In this document: piece after piece, positions 24,687-33,016 of the stretch
Layout of the letters: each line of letters starts with the position of its first letter
Numbering within the stretch: position 1 is the stretch's first letter
Source of the DNA: Chloroflexota bacterium
GTDB taxonomy: Bacteria > Chloroflexota > Dehalococcoidia > Lucifugimonadales > UBA3495
NCBI GenBank assembly: GCA_028874075.1
Contig: JAPPLU010000073.1
Coordinates: 80,973 to 144,972 of the forward strand
Direction: 5' to 3'
Length of the DNA: 64,000 bases
The notes under the pieces: generated by a model
The model's input: only the letters and a program-made list of their open reading frames with translations
Databases searched by the model: none
What the model was told of the DNA's origin: nothing
Program-made: the position numbers and the translations under genes

Positions 24687-25484
24687 GTGGGCTGCACGAG
24701 ACTCTTGCCAAGGCTTGAGGGTTTGTCCACACCACGCAAAATTGCCATAGCCGGCCTGGTCGCCCTGGGTGTCCTGTTGGCCGCAGCCTTCTTCCTGGTG
24801 TATTTCGGGGAGAACGAGTCGGAGGCGGTGGAGCTGACTGCTGCGGCCGCGGGTGCTGCGGAAAGGCCCGATGCAGGCAGTCCCACTGCTCCCGCAGACG
24901 GGACCGCTTCACTCGAGTTAGCCCCGAGGACTGAGACGCGGGAATTGAGGGTATACGTGGCCGGGGCCGTGAAGAACCCCGGTGTTTACCCGCTGGTGGA
25001 AGGGGACCGCCTGGTGGACGGGGTGGAGGCCGCCGGAGGCGCCACTGGCGACGCCAACCTGGAGGCGGTCAACCTGGCAATGAGGGTAGAGGATGAGGGG
25101 TATTACTACATTCCCGCCAGGGCGCCCCGCGCCGCCGCCGATATAGTCGCAGATATCGTCACGGAGACGACAGAGGACGTATCCCCGACTCCCCAATTCC
25201 CGCAGGCGGCAACCAACCGTCCCACCACTGAATCTCCCGCCGAAACTGATGAATCGGCTATCGCCGCTACCGAACCTGGCGGGCCGGTCAACCTGAACAC
25301 CGCCACCCAGGCCCAACTTGAGACCCTGCCCAGCATTGGGCCGGCGCGAGCCAGAGCGATTATCGCCTTCAGGGAGGAAAACGGCCATTTCGAGGCGGTT
25401 GACGAAATCACCGCCGTTTCAGGGATAGGTCAGGGCATCCTGGACAATCTCCAGGGTCTCATTACCGTGGAAGCTTCGCCATAG
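24687..25484 (+). CDS. comEA: ComEA-type competence DNA-binding protein
   Basis: ComEA is the membrane-anchored receptor that binds incoming double-stranded DNA during natural transformation. The 265 residues comprise an N-terminal helix (IAIAGLVALGVLLAAAFFLVY), an SLBB domain with LRVYVAGAVKNPGVYPLVEG, a variable linker, and a C-terminal helix-hairpin-helix domain with VNLNTATQAQLETLPSIGP and VSGIGQGILDNL. The start is probably the GTG at 24687 (AGGA nine bases upstream), but TTG codons at 24705 and 24723 remain possible. comEC follows 115 bases later, as usual. Confidence 0.93.
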   Translation: MGCTRLLPRLEGLSTPRKIAIAGLVALGVLLAAAFFLVYFGENESEAVELTAAAAGAAERPDAGSPTAPADGTASLELAPRTETRELRVYVAGAVKNPGVYPLVEGDRLVDGVEAAGGATGDANLEAVNLAMRVEDEGYYYIPARAPRAAADIVADIVTETTEDVSPTPQFPQAATNRPTTESPAETDESAIAATEPGGPVNLNTATQAQLETLPSIGPARARAIIAFREENGHFEAVDEITAVSGIGQGILDNLQGLITVEASP

Positions 25485-25504
25485 TTGGCCGCCGCCCTTG
25501 ACCG

Positions 25505-25592
25505 GAGTTCCCCATTAAGAAACTATCTCGATACGTGGTTCGACAGGCTCACCATGAGCGGAGCAGGGTCTCTGAACCGCTCACCCCGGGCC
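25505..25592. repeat. TTCGACAGGCTCACC-type inverted repeat between comEA and comEC
   Basis: GTTCGACAGGCTCACCATGA is followed by GCGG and, further on, by CCGCTCACCCCGGGCCTGCC, forming an imperfect inverted repeat. TTCGACAGGCTC repeats are widely scattered in environmental genomes. It interrupts the com operon without breaking either gene. Confidence 0.5.
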
Positions 25593-25599
25593 TGCCGCT

Positions 25600-28095
25600 A
25601 TGAAGCTCACCACGCTGGGGGCGGCCTGGCTGGCGGGAATGGCCCTGGCCCACGGGTGGTACGATGCCGACCCGCTCCCCCTACTCTTGCTGTCCGGCTT
25701 TGCGGCGACTGCGACCCTGGTGTGCCGTCTGCTGGGCATTTCCGCCTGGCCGGCGCTGCTGGTAGCGGCGTGCCTGCTTGGCCTGTGGCGGTACGAAGTG
25801 GGGCAGGCCGTGCCGCCGCCCTTGCTGGCCGACTACGGCGGGAGCACCCAAGTCCGGGGCCGCATTGTCAGCGATCCGGAAGCCACCGCAACCCGCGTCA
25901 AGTTCACCCTGCAGCTTACCGATATTGCCGGAGCAAGGGCCGTCGGAACGCCCGACTGGCAGCCCTGCGATGCCCGGTTGCTGGTCTACGCCCATCCGCC
26001 CCCGGAACTGGTGTCGAAAAGGGGGCTGCCATATTTTCGGTACGGGGACGGCGTGAATCTGACAGGAACCCTGCAACGACCCGAACCGATAGAGAAGTTT
26101 GACTACCCGGCCTACCTGGAAAGCCAGGGCATCTATGCCGTCTTTTGGGCGCAGGCCGCCGTAGTATCCGATACCGGCGCCGGCGATAAGGTGGCGACGG
26201 CCGTCAGGAGCGCGGTATTCGACCTGCGGCGCGCGCTGGGCCGGAGTCTGGAGCAGTCCCTGCCGCCCACCGAAGCGGCGCTGGCCCGGGCCCTTCTGCT
26301 GGGCCTGCGGGGGCAGTTGCCGGACACCGTGGTGGAAAACTTCCGACAGTCGGGCACGTCCCACCTGCTGGCCATATCGGGACTGCACCTGGGCATTCTG
26401 CTGCTGATGACGGTGGGCCTGCTGCACTGGGCGCTGGGCCGGCATACGCCCATTCCCATACTGCTGGCCCTGGCGGCGGTTTGGTTGTACGTTCTGGTCA
26501 GCGGCGCGCCGGTATCAGTGGTGCGTGCAGCCATAATGGGCAGCGTCTACCTGGCGGCGCTGGGCCTGGGACGGCCCCGGGAGTCGCTGCTGCCGGCCCT
26601 GGCCCTGAGCGTGGTGGTGATGACTGCCCTGGACCCTGGGGCGGCGTCCCGCATATCCTTCCAGCTTAGCTTCGCCGCAATGGCCGGCATAGCCCTGGCA
26701 CTGCCCTGGCAGGATACTCTGTCCAGTAGCATTGCCAGCCGGGTTGAACAAATGGGGTGGCGGTGGTCGCCATTGGCGGGGACTGCCCTGGCGTGGCTGG
26801 CGTCGGGTGTGCTGATTTCGGCGGCGGCTACCCTGGCAACCTTTCCCCTGGTGGCCCTGAACTTTGGGCGGCTGCCCCTGCTGAGCATACCGGCCACCAT
26901 CCTGGCTACACCCCTGCTCCCCTTTGCCCTGGCTGGCGGACTGATGGCGGCGCTGGCGGGGATGGTCCATCCCCTGGTTGGGCAACTGGTAGGGCTGCCG
27001 GCGTCAATGCCCCTGGCCGGTCTTCTGGCGTTGGTGGATGCGGTTCCCAAGTGGGCGGTGGAACTGGACACGGAGGGAACGGGTTGGCTGTGGGCGTGGT
27101 ACGGCGTTCTGCTGGGAGCGCTGGTCCTGGCGGATACGCGTTGGTACCGGGCGAGCGTGTTGCGAGAGCTGACCCGGTCAATGGGACTGTCTGGCTCGGC
27201 AGGACATTCCGGTTCAGGACCGGTCGGAGCCTATTTGGCCCTGGGTGGTGTGGGCCTGGTACTGGCGGCGATCCTGTTCTACCTGCTGGCCGGAGTGGGG
27301 GGCCAGACAGACGGCAGACTGCACGTTTTCTTCCTGGACGTGGGGCAGGGCGACGCCATCTACATTGAAACGCCCAGTGGAAAACAGATTCTGGTGGACG
27401 GCGGCCCTGAGTTTGGCGGCGCGGCGCGGGCATTGTCCCCTCACTTGCCGCCGTGGGACCGCAGCCTGGACCTGGTGGCGTCAACCCACCTGGACACAGA
27501 CCACAGCCGGGGCCTGCTGCGGGTGCTGGAAGGGTACAGGACGGGAGCGGTAGTCGCGGGATTGCCGGATACGGAGAGCCACCTCTATCCGCAGTGGCAA
27601 AAGGCCGCGGAAGAGGGCGAACACCGCCTGGTCTACCTCTCCGCCGGCCAGGAGTTGGCGCTGGAGGAAGGGCTGACAGTGACAACTCTGCATCCGCCGG
27701 CTTTGCCCCTGCGAGGCCCGGCGTGGGACTCCAACAACAACAGCCTGGTGCTGCGGCTGTCCTACGGTGAAATCAGTTTCCTGCTGACGGGCGACATTGA
27801 GGCGGAAGCGGAGCGTTACCTGGCCCGCACCGCTACGTCGCTCCAAAGCGACGTCCTGAAGGCGGGGCATCACGGCAGCAACTCTTCAACCACCGCAGCC
27901 TTTTTGAGGGCCGTCAAGCCGCGCTGGGTGGTGATTTCCGCCGGGGCCGACAACCAGTACGGGCACCCCCACCCGGAGGTAGTCAGCCGGTTGGAGGATG
28001 TGGTGGGCAGGGACAACGTCTTCAGCACTGCTGCCCAGGGGACCATCCATTTCATCACCGACGGCCAGCGGGTGTGGGTGGAATCGGAGCGGTGA
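25600..28095 (+). CDS. comEC: ComEC/Rec2 competence DNA channel
   Basis: ComEC is the inner-membrane channel for single-stranded DNA in natural transformation. At 831 residues it is full length: a DUF4131 N-terminal domain with the OB-like VRGRIVSDPEATATRVKF, the multi-helix Competence domain with RQSGTSHLLAISGLHLGIL (about residue 250), and a C-terminal metallo-beta-lactamase domain starting DGRLHVFFLDVGQGDAIY. The nuclease-type metal motif STHLDTDHSRG is intact near residue 629, and KAGHHGSNSST later, so the domain may still cut DNA. Together with comEA this implies competence, provided pilus genes exist elsewhere. Confidence 0.96.
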   Translation: MKLTTLGAAWLAGMALAHGWYDADPLPLLLLSGFAATATLVCRLLGISAWPALLVAACLLGLWRYEVGQAVPPPLLADYGGSTQVRGRIVSDPEATATRVKFTLQLTDIAGARAVGTPDWQPCDARLLVYAHPPPELVSKRGLPYFRYGDGVNLTGTLQRPEPIEKFDYPAYLESQGIYAVFWAQAAVVSDTGAGDKVATAVRSAVFDLRRALGRSLEQSLPPTEAALARALLLGLRGQLPDTVVENFRQSGTSHLLAISGLHLGILLLMTVGLLHWALGRHTPIPILLALAAVWLYVLVSGAPVSVVRAAIMGSVYLAALGLGRPRESLLPALALSVVVMTALDPGAASRISFQLSFAAMAGIALALPWQDTLSSSIASRVEQMGWRWSPLAGTALAWLASGVLISAAATLATFPLVALNFGRLPLLSIPATILATPLLPFALAGGLMAALAGMVHPLVGQLVGLPASMPLAGLLALVDAVPKWAVELDTEGTGWLWAWYGVLLGALVLADTRWYRASVLRELTRSMGLSGSAGHSGSGPVGAYLALGGVGLVLAAILFYLLAGVGGQTDGRLHVFFLDVGQGDAIYIETPSGKQILVDGGPEFGGAARALSPHLPPWDRSLDLVASTHLDTDHSRGLLRVLEGYRTGAVVAGLPDTESHLYPQWQKAAEEGEHRLVYLSAGQELALEEGLTVTTLHPPALPLRGPAWDSNNNSLVLRLSYGEISFLLTGDIEAEAERYLARTATSLQSDVLKAGHHGSNSSTTAAFLRAVKPRWVVISAGADNQYGHPHPEVVSRLEDVVGRDNVFSTAAQGTIHFITDGQRVWVESER

Positions 28096-28194
28096 GGCAA
28101 TGACGGGCATATCTGCTGTCAACCTAACCCTGGCCCGGCTATACTCTGTGAGGACTGTCAACGATTCAGGGCAGGAACATAAGGAGAAGACAAC

Positions 28195-28929
28195 TTGACC
28201 AGAACTGACGGCCGGCGGTGGGACCAGCCCCGGCCCATTACCATAACCCCGGGCTACCAGCGGTTCGCCGAGGGTTCGGCTTTGATAGAGACGGGACTGA
28301 CCCGGGTGCTTTGCGCCGCGTCGCTGGAGGAGCGGGTGCCCCAGTTTCTGCGGGGCCAGGGCCAGGGCTGGGTGACCGCCGAGTACAATATGCTGCCCCG
28401 GTCCACCAACACCCGCACGCCCCGCGACCGGGATGCAGGCCGAATCAGCGGACGTTCCCAGGAAATCCAGCGGCTTATCGGACGCTCCCTGCGGGCGGTC
28501 ACGGACATGGAGGCTTTGGGGGAGCGGACGGTTACCATTGACTGTGACGTGCTGCAGGCCGATGGAGGCACCCGCACGGCAGCGATTACTGGGGCTTACG
28601 TGGCCCTGTGCCAGGCGATGCAGGTGCTGGTGGATAACCGGGTGCTGCGCCGAGCACCCCTGCATAGCGCCGTGGCGGCGGTGAGCGTGGGCCTGGTGGA
28701 GGGCGAACTATTGCTGGACCTGTGTTACCAGGAGGACTTCGACGCGCAGGTGGACTTCAACGTGGTTATGACCGACCGGGGGGACCTGGTGGAACTGCAG
28801 GGCGCCACTGAGGGCGACCCCTTCCCCCGCCAGCAGGCCGTAGAGGCGCTGGCGCTGGCCGCCCGCGGTATGGAACCCCTGTTCGCGGCGCAGAGGCGGG
28901 CGTTGGGGGAAGCGGGGATCAGGATATAA
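28195..28929 (+). CDS. rph: Ribonuclease PH
   Basis: RNase PH trims the 3' ends of tRNA precursors phosphorolytically. The 244 residues start [19 protein letters not shown] and contain [37 protein letters not shown] and [20 protein letters not shown], the phosphate- and metal-binding blocks of the family. The TTG start at 28195 has AAGGAGA upstream. Its last 11 bases overlap the end of a convergent small gene. Confidence 0.97.
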   Translation: MTRTDGRRWDQPRPITITPGYQRFAEGSALIETGLTRVLCAASLEERVPQFLRGQGQGWVTAEYNMLPRSTNTRTPRDRDAGRISGRSQEIQRLIGRSLRAVTDMEALGERTVTIDCDVLQADGGTRTAAITGAYVALCQAMQVLVDNRVLRRAPLHSAVAAVSVGLVEGELLLDLCYQEDFDAQVDFNVVMTDRGDLVELQGATEGDPFPRQQAVEALALAARGMEPLFAAQRRALGEAGIRI

Positions 28930-29137
28930 TTATCGTCGGTCTCTTTGGTTCGATACCATACTCCCGGCAGGATTCCAGGTAAATATCTACCGAAGTGCAA
29001 AATTCGTGGTAAAGCTGGTCCTTGTCTTCTGCTTCAAAAGTAACTATGGAGTAAGCCCCGGAGTTTACCACATATCCGCAGTAAACCATCGCCAGGTCAT
29101 CAAACTCAACCTCTGCAACATATCCCTTGTATTCCAT
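28919..29137 (-). CDS. Orphan HicB-like antitoxin, missing its DNA-binding tail
   Basis: The 72-residue protein matches the N-terminal partial-RNase-H domain of HicB antitoxins: [20 protein letters not shown], then [20 protein letters not shown] and [16 protein letters not shown]. In HicB the following part is a ribbon-helix-helix DNA-binding tail of 30-40 residues; here the protein stops right after KRPTIIIS. No hicA toxin is present on either side. The last 11 bases overlap the 3' end of rph on the other strand. It is probably a remnant, or an antitoxin-like domain kept without its toxin. Confidence 0.72.
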   Translation of the reverse strand: MEYKGYVAEVEFDDLAMVYCGYVVNSGAYSIVTFEAEDKDQLYHEFCTSVDIYLESCREYGIEPKRPTIIIS

Positions 29138-29170
29138 CAGGGTCCCACCATTTGGCCGCCATTAACATGA

Positions 29171-29243
29171 TTTTCACAAAGAGAGTCAGAGGCGCAGAGT
29201 GGCTCACTGCGAAACTCCGCTTCTCTGATTCTCTTTGTGAAAA
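29171..29243. repeat. Inverted repeat with 21-bp arms before the M16 gene end
   Basis: TTTTCACAAAGAGAGTCAGA(G) and its near-complement at 29223-29243 pair over 20 of 21 bases. The centre has GGCGCAGAGTGG and GCGAAACTCCG, shared with the repeat at 20280-20355, so both belong to one family. It may also terminate the peptidase transcript. Confidence 0.65.
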
Positions 29244-29248
29244 AATAG

Positions 29249-31915
29249 CTAGATAGGCGCCCCTTCGGCGTCCAGGAGCACTACCGGCAGGTCCAGCTCC
29301 CGCAGTCCCTCTTCCACCGTGGCGCGGTCGCCCACTACGAGGATGTTCAGGCCGTCGGGGTTCACCCGCTGCTGGCCCGCCTGCCTTACTTCGTCCAGGG
29401 TAATGGAGGTAATGCGGTCGCGGTAGGTCAGGAAATAGTCGTCCGGCAGGTTGTGCTGCAGCAGGTTTATAACCTGGGCCAGCACCTGCCCTGGCCGCTC
29501 AAAACCGGCGGGGTAACCCAGCAGCATTCCTGCCCGGGCCGCTTCCAGTTCTTCATCAGTAACCGGACGGTCGGCGTGAATGTCCTGGAACTCCTTCAGG
29601 GTTTCCACTACTGACTCCCTGGTGACGGCGGTCTGGACGCTGCCGCCGGCCACCAGCAGGGAAGGCTCACGGAACCAGGAGATTCCCGAGTTGAAACCGT
29701 AGCTGTACCCCTTATCCTGTCGCAGGTTCTGGTTCAGGCGCGCCGAGAACTGGCCGCCGAAGCAGAAGTTGAGCAGGGTCAGGGGCCCGTAGTCATCGTG
29801 GGCGCGGGGCACGGTAACGTGGCCGGCCCGAATAACCGACTGGGCCGCCCCCTGCTTGTCCACCAGGTAGATAGTCGTGGGCTGCGGAGTCAGGTCGCCG
29901 TTCACCATACCTGACGTCGATGCCTGGGACGCAGCCGTCGCGTCCGCCCAGGTACCGAAGGCCTTTTCCGACTGCTCAACGACTTCGTCCAGGCTAACGT
30001 CGCCAACTACAACCAGGTTTGCCGTTGACGGGCCAAAGTTGGCACGGAAGTGGGTTTCCAGGTCCGACCTGGTGAAGGCGGCCACCGAAGATTCGGTGCC
30101 GATGGAGGGGTGGCCGTACCTGGAGTCGGGGCCGAAGACCAGTCCGGGTATGATGCTTTCCGCCACGAAGGTTGGGTCGTCCTTGCCCCTGCGGATGTCG
30201 GTCAGGTGTTCGCGCCGTACCCGCTCCACTTCGTGCTCCGGGAAGGTGGGATTGCGGGCCACGTCGGCCATCAGTTCCAACGCTGTGTCCCAGTGCTTGC
30301 TCAGAGTTTCCGTGGAGAGCAGGCTGACTTCCTTGCGAGTCTCGGTGGACAGGCGGGACCCGATGAACTCAAACTCATTGGCAATGTCCTGGCTGGAGCG
30401 GGTGGTGGTGCCTTCGGGCAGCAACTGGGTGGTGAAGGAGGCCAGGCCGGGCAGGCCCACCGGATCAGTGACAGCCCCGGCCTGCACCACCAGGGCAAAG
30501 GCGACGATGGGTACGCCCTTCTTTTCCACCACCGTAACCCGCAGGCCATTGGACAGCGTGCGGTGGACGGGAACCGGGGGCGTGAATTCCGGTTCAGCGG
30601 CAGCAGGGGGCATCACCGTACGGTCGAGGCCGGTGGTAGAGGCCGCCTGCAGGGGATTTTCCGGCAGCACCCGCATCCGCACCTGCCGCTGGTCCAGCAC
30701 CCGACGTCCCACCCGCAGAATGTCATCCCGCTCCACCGCCAGGTACTTGTCAAGGCCGGTGTTGATCATATTGGGGTCGCCGTAGAAGACGTTGTAGTAG
30801 TTGAGCACGTCGGCCCGACCGCCGAAACCGCCGATGCGGGCCAGCTGGCGGTAGTGGGAGCTTTCCAGCCGGTTCCTGGCACGCTGCAGTTCTTCGTCGG
30901 TGGGTGGGTCCTGCCACATGCGGGCGATCTCCGCGTCCACGGCGGCTTCTACTTCATCCAGGGAATGGCCGGCGGCGGCGGTAACGTCGACGATGAACTG
31001 GCCGGCTATCTCGGCCGAATGGTTGCGGACGCCCACGCTCTGGGCAATCTGCTGGTCATAAACCAGGGAACGGTAGAGGCGGGAGCTTTGGCCGTCGGCC
31101 AGCACCGCCCGCAGCAGTTCCATTGCCCCTTCGTCCGGATCATTGTCCGGCAGGGCGGGCCAGACGATGTACAGCCGGGGCAGGGACACCCGATCCCGCA
31201 TTTCCAGTTCTACCCGGCCGGCCAGGCCCGAATCGAAGCGGCCGATGCGGCGGACCGCCGGGCCGGGAGGCAGGTCGCCAAAGTAACGGTTTACCATCTC
31301 CAGGGTCTCATCCCGCCTTATATCTCCGGCGATGGACAGGCTGGCATTGGAGGGACAGTAAAAGCGGCGGAAAAAGTCCTTGATGTCGTCCAGGCTGGCG
31401 GCGTCCAGGTCTTCCTGGGAGCCGATGGTCATCCAGTGGTAGGGATGGGGCAGGGGAAAGACGGCTTCCTGGATGTTCCACTGGGCCATCCCGTAGGGCC
31501 GGTTCTCGTAGCTCTGCCGCCGCTCGTTCTTCACCACGTCCCGTTGCACTTCAAACCGGTTCTGGTCCAGGGCGTCCAGCAGGAAGCCCATCCGGTCCGA
31601 CTCCAGCCACAGGGCCAGCTCCAGGTAATTGGAAGGAACGTCTTCCCAGTAGTTGGTGCGGTCGGAGTTGGTGGAGCCGTTCAGGTTGGCGCCCACCTTC
31701 TGCAGAGGCTCAAAATGGCTGCTGTTATGGTGTCCGGACCCTTCGAACATCACGTGCTCGAACAGGTGGGCGAAGCCGGTGCGGCCCGGCACTTCGTTCT
31801 TGGAGCCAACGTGGTACCACACGTTGACCGAGGCCAGCGGAATGGAGTGGTCTTCATGGAGAATTACGTCCAAACCGTTGGAAAGGGTAACCTTTTCATA
31901 GGCTATGGAGACCAT
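29249..31915 (-). CDS. M16 family zinc peptidase, two M16 units in one chain
   Basis: The 888-residue protein has two pitrilysin-type halves, like many bacterial and plant M16B/C enzymes that degrade peptides in a closed chamber. The N-terminal half has the inverted zinc motif HLFEH at residues 50-54 and a downstream metal Glu in VVKNERRQSYENRPYG. The C-terminal half, from about residue 430 (HRTLSNGLRVTVVEKKGVP), has FTTQL where HxxEH would be, so it is non-catalytic, as is usual. I chose the ATG at 31915, seven bases after ACGGAG. No signal peptide is seen, so it appears cytoplasmic or exported by another path. Confidence 0.93.
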   Translation of the reverse strand: MVSIAYEKVTLSNGLDVILHEDHSIPLASVNVWYHVGSKNEVPGRTGFAHLFEHVMFEGSGHHNSSHFEPLQKVGANLNGSTNSDRTNYWEDVPSNYLELALWLESDRMGFLLDALDQNRFEVQRDVVKNERRQSYENRPYGMAQWNIQEAVFPLPHPYHWMTIGSQEDLDAASLDDIKDFFRRFYCPSNASLSIAGDIRRDETLEMVNRYFGDLPPGPAVRRIGRFDSGLAGRVELEMRDRVSLPRLYIVWPALPDNDPDEGAMELLRAVLADGQSSRLYRSLVYDQQIAQSVGVRNHSAEIAGQFIVDVTAAAGHSLDEVEAAVDAEIARMWQDPPTDEELQRARNRLESSHYRQLARIGGFGGRADVLNYYNVFYGDPNMINTGLDKYLAVERDDILRVGRRVLDQRQVRMRVLPENPLQAASTTGLDRTVMPPAAAEPEFTPPVPVHRTLSNGLRVTVVEKKGVPIVAFALVVQAGAVTDPVGLPGLASFTTQLLPEGTTTRSSQDIANEFEFIGSRLSTETRKEVSLLSTETLSKHWDTALELMADVARNPTFPEHEVERVRREHLTDIRRGKDDPTFVAESIIPGLVFGPDSRYGHPSIGTESSVAAFTRSDLETHFRANFGPSTANLVVVGDVSLDEVVEQSEKAFGTWADATAASQASTSGMVNGDLTPQPTTIYLVDKQGAAQSVIRAGHVTVPRAHDDYGPLTLLNFCFGGQFSARLNQNLRQDKGYSYGFNSGISWFREPSLLVAGGSVQTAVTRESVVETLKEFQDIHADRPVTDEELEAARAGMLLGYPAGFERPGQVLAQVINLLQHNLPDDYFLTYRDRITSITLDEVRQAGQQRVNPDGLNILVVGDRATVEEGLRELDLPVVLLDAEGAPI

Positions 31916-31954
31916 AGGAATACTCCGTTTCAAAAGTCGGGATAGGTCTGCCCA

Positions 31955-31963
31955 ATTCTAACA
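31955..31963 (-). promoter_or_regulatory. Extended -10 promoter element for the M16 gene
   Basis: On the minus strand TGTTAGAAT forms an extended -10 with a predicted start near 31948, 33 bases before the ATG. No -35 is evident. The same pattern precedes the LLM gene at 7055. Confidence 0.4.
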
Positions 31964-32054
31964 CAGGCGAGGCGGTGGCCCTGATTGACGGATGCAAATG
32001 CCCCAGTGTAGATTTGTGAAAACGGCGACTACATCGACGAAAGGAAGGCCAGCC

Positions 32055-32474
32055 ATGGTAGAAGCGGATGAACGTATTTTGCTGGACTGGGACGCGCTGG
32101 AGGTGGGCGAGACCTTCGACACCTACGAGTATGTCCTGACCCAGGAGATGATTGATACCTACCGCCAGGGCGTGATGGACCCGGAGGCCAGCTTCCCTAC
32201 CATCTCCCACAAGGTGGACGTGAAGCAGTACAACGCGAAGTACCGGGACGCGGGGTCGGTGAACGCCCGCTGCGCCTTTTCCTGCTACAACCCGCCCGTG
32301 CCCGGCAAGCGCATAACGGTGCGGGCCTGGATTGCCGACAAGTACCTGCGCCGGGGCAAGAACTACATTGTTACCGAGGCTGTGTCGGTGGACGAAGACG
32401 GGCGGCTTATCGACCGGGTCATCACCCACGAACTAAAACAGCCAACCGAGGTGGGCAAAAAATGGGGGGGTTAG
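32055..32474 (+). CDS. MaoC-like hot-dog protein, first of a pair
   Basis: The 139-residue protein resembles the N-terminal half of MaoC-like (R-hydratase) hot-dog proteins, with WDALEVGETFDTYEYVLTQE and KRITVRAWIADKYLRRGKN. The hydratase His/Asp signature is not obvious, as expected for the structural half. An ATG at 32055 follows AAGGAAGG; an upstream ATG adds a tail without similarity. It overlaps the next gene by 13 bases, so the two products are probably made in equal amounts and dimerise, acting on an enoyl-CoA-like substrate. Confidence 0.8.
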   Translation: MVEADERILLDWDALEVGETFDTYEYVLTQEMIDTYRQGVMDPEASFPTISHKVDVKQYNAKYRDAGSVNARCAFSCYNPPVPGKRITVRAWIADKYLRRGKNYIVTEAVSVDEDGRLIDRVITHELKQPTEVGKKWGG

Positions 32475-32914
32475 TCCGCAATTACGCCGTTGGGGATGAA
32501 CTGACTCCCCTGGTGAAGGAAATGACCCAGGAGGCCATCAACCTGTTCGAGGGCAGTTCCGGCGAGCTGGGCCCGTCCCAGTTCACCGACGAGGAGACGG
32601 CCCGGGAGACGCTGGGCACCGAGGGCACGGTGGCTTCGGGCCGGATGTCCCTGTCCTTCGCCATTGAAATGATGCGGCGGTACTTCGGCAGCGAGGTGTT
32701 CAACCACGCCGGCACGGTGGACCTGCGGTTCCTGCGGCCCGTCCGCCCTGGAGATACGGTCACCTTTACCGGAACCATTACCGGTGTGGGCCGGGAGGCC
32801 AACGGCAGCCGGGTTTCGGTGGAAATCAAGGCGGAAAACCAGCGGGGCGACACCACCGCGGTGGGCCAGGGCAGCGCCGTAGTCCCCAACGCCTACCTGC
32901 CCCAGGACGAGTAG
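32462..32914 (+). CDS. MaoC-like hot-dog dehydratase, second of a pair
   Basis: The 150-residue protein resembles the C-terminal half of MaoC-type dehydratases: NYAVGDELTPLVKEMTQEAI at the start, then SFAIEMMRRYFGSEVF and LRFLRPVRPGDTVTFTGTI, with AVGQGSAVVPN at the end. It overlaps the preceding gene by 13 bases in another frame. In related systems two such half-proteins make one double hot-dog unit that hydrates enoyl-CoA or dehydrates a hydroxyacyl thioester. The catalytic Asp/His are not clearly recognisable by eye. Confidence 0.8.
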   Translation: MGGLVRNYAVGDELTPLVKEMTQEAINLFEGSSGELGPSQFTDEETARETLGTEGTVASGRMSLSFAIEMMRRYFGSEVFNHAGTVDLRFLRPVRPGDTVTFTGTITGVGREANGSRVSVEIKAENQRGDTTAVGQGSAVVPNAYLPQDE

Positions 32915-33016
32915 GGTAGGGGACACAACCTCAGCCCTGGCCTTTCGACAAGCTCGAACCAAACCATATATCCAAGTATGCCCCGAGGAATCCTTACACT
33001 GGGCGCATCGCTGAAC

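Noticed and set aside
24236..24886. N-terminal extension of the CcmA-like ATPase to about 450 residues
   Set aside because: The added residues come from the repeat block at 24300-24420 and have no signal or domain; a GTG with a proper ribosome site at 24235 gives the normal family length.
30050..31945. Very long open frame on the plus strand opposite the M16 peptidase
   Set aside because: It mirrors the peptidase reading frame in GC-rich DNA, has no protein family resemblance and is His/Gln/Gly-rich in the way antisense frames are; the same holds for the long frames opposite the LLM (6040-7233), MmgE/PrpD (12022-13560) and MFS (44135-45355) genes.
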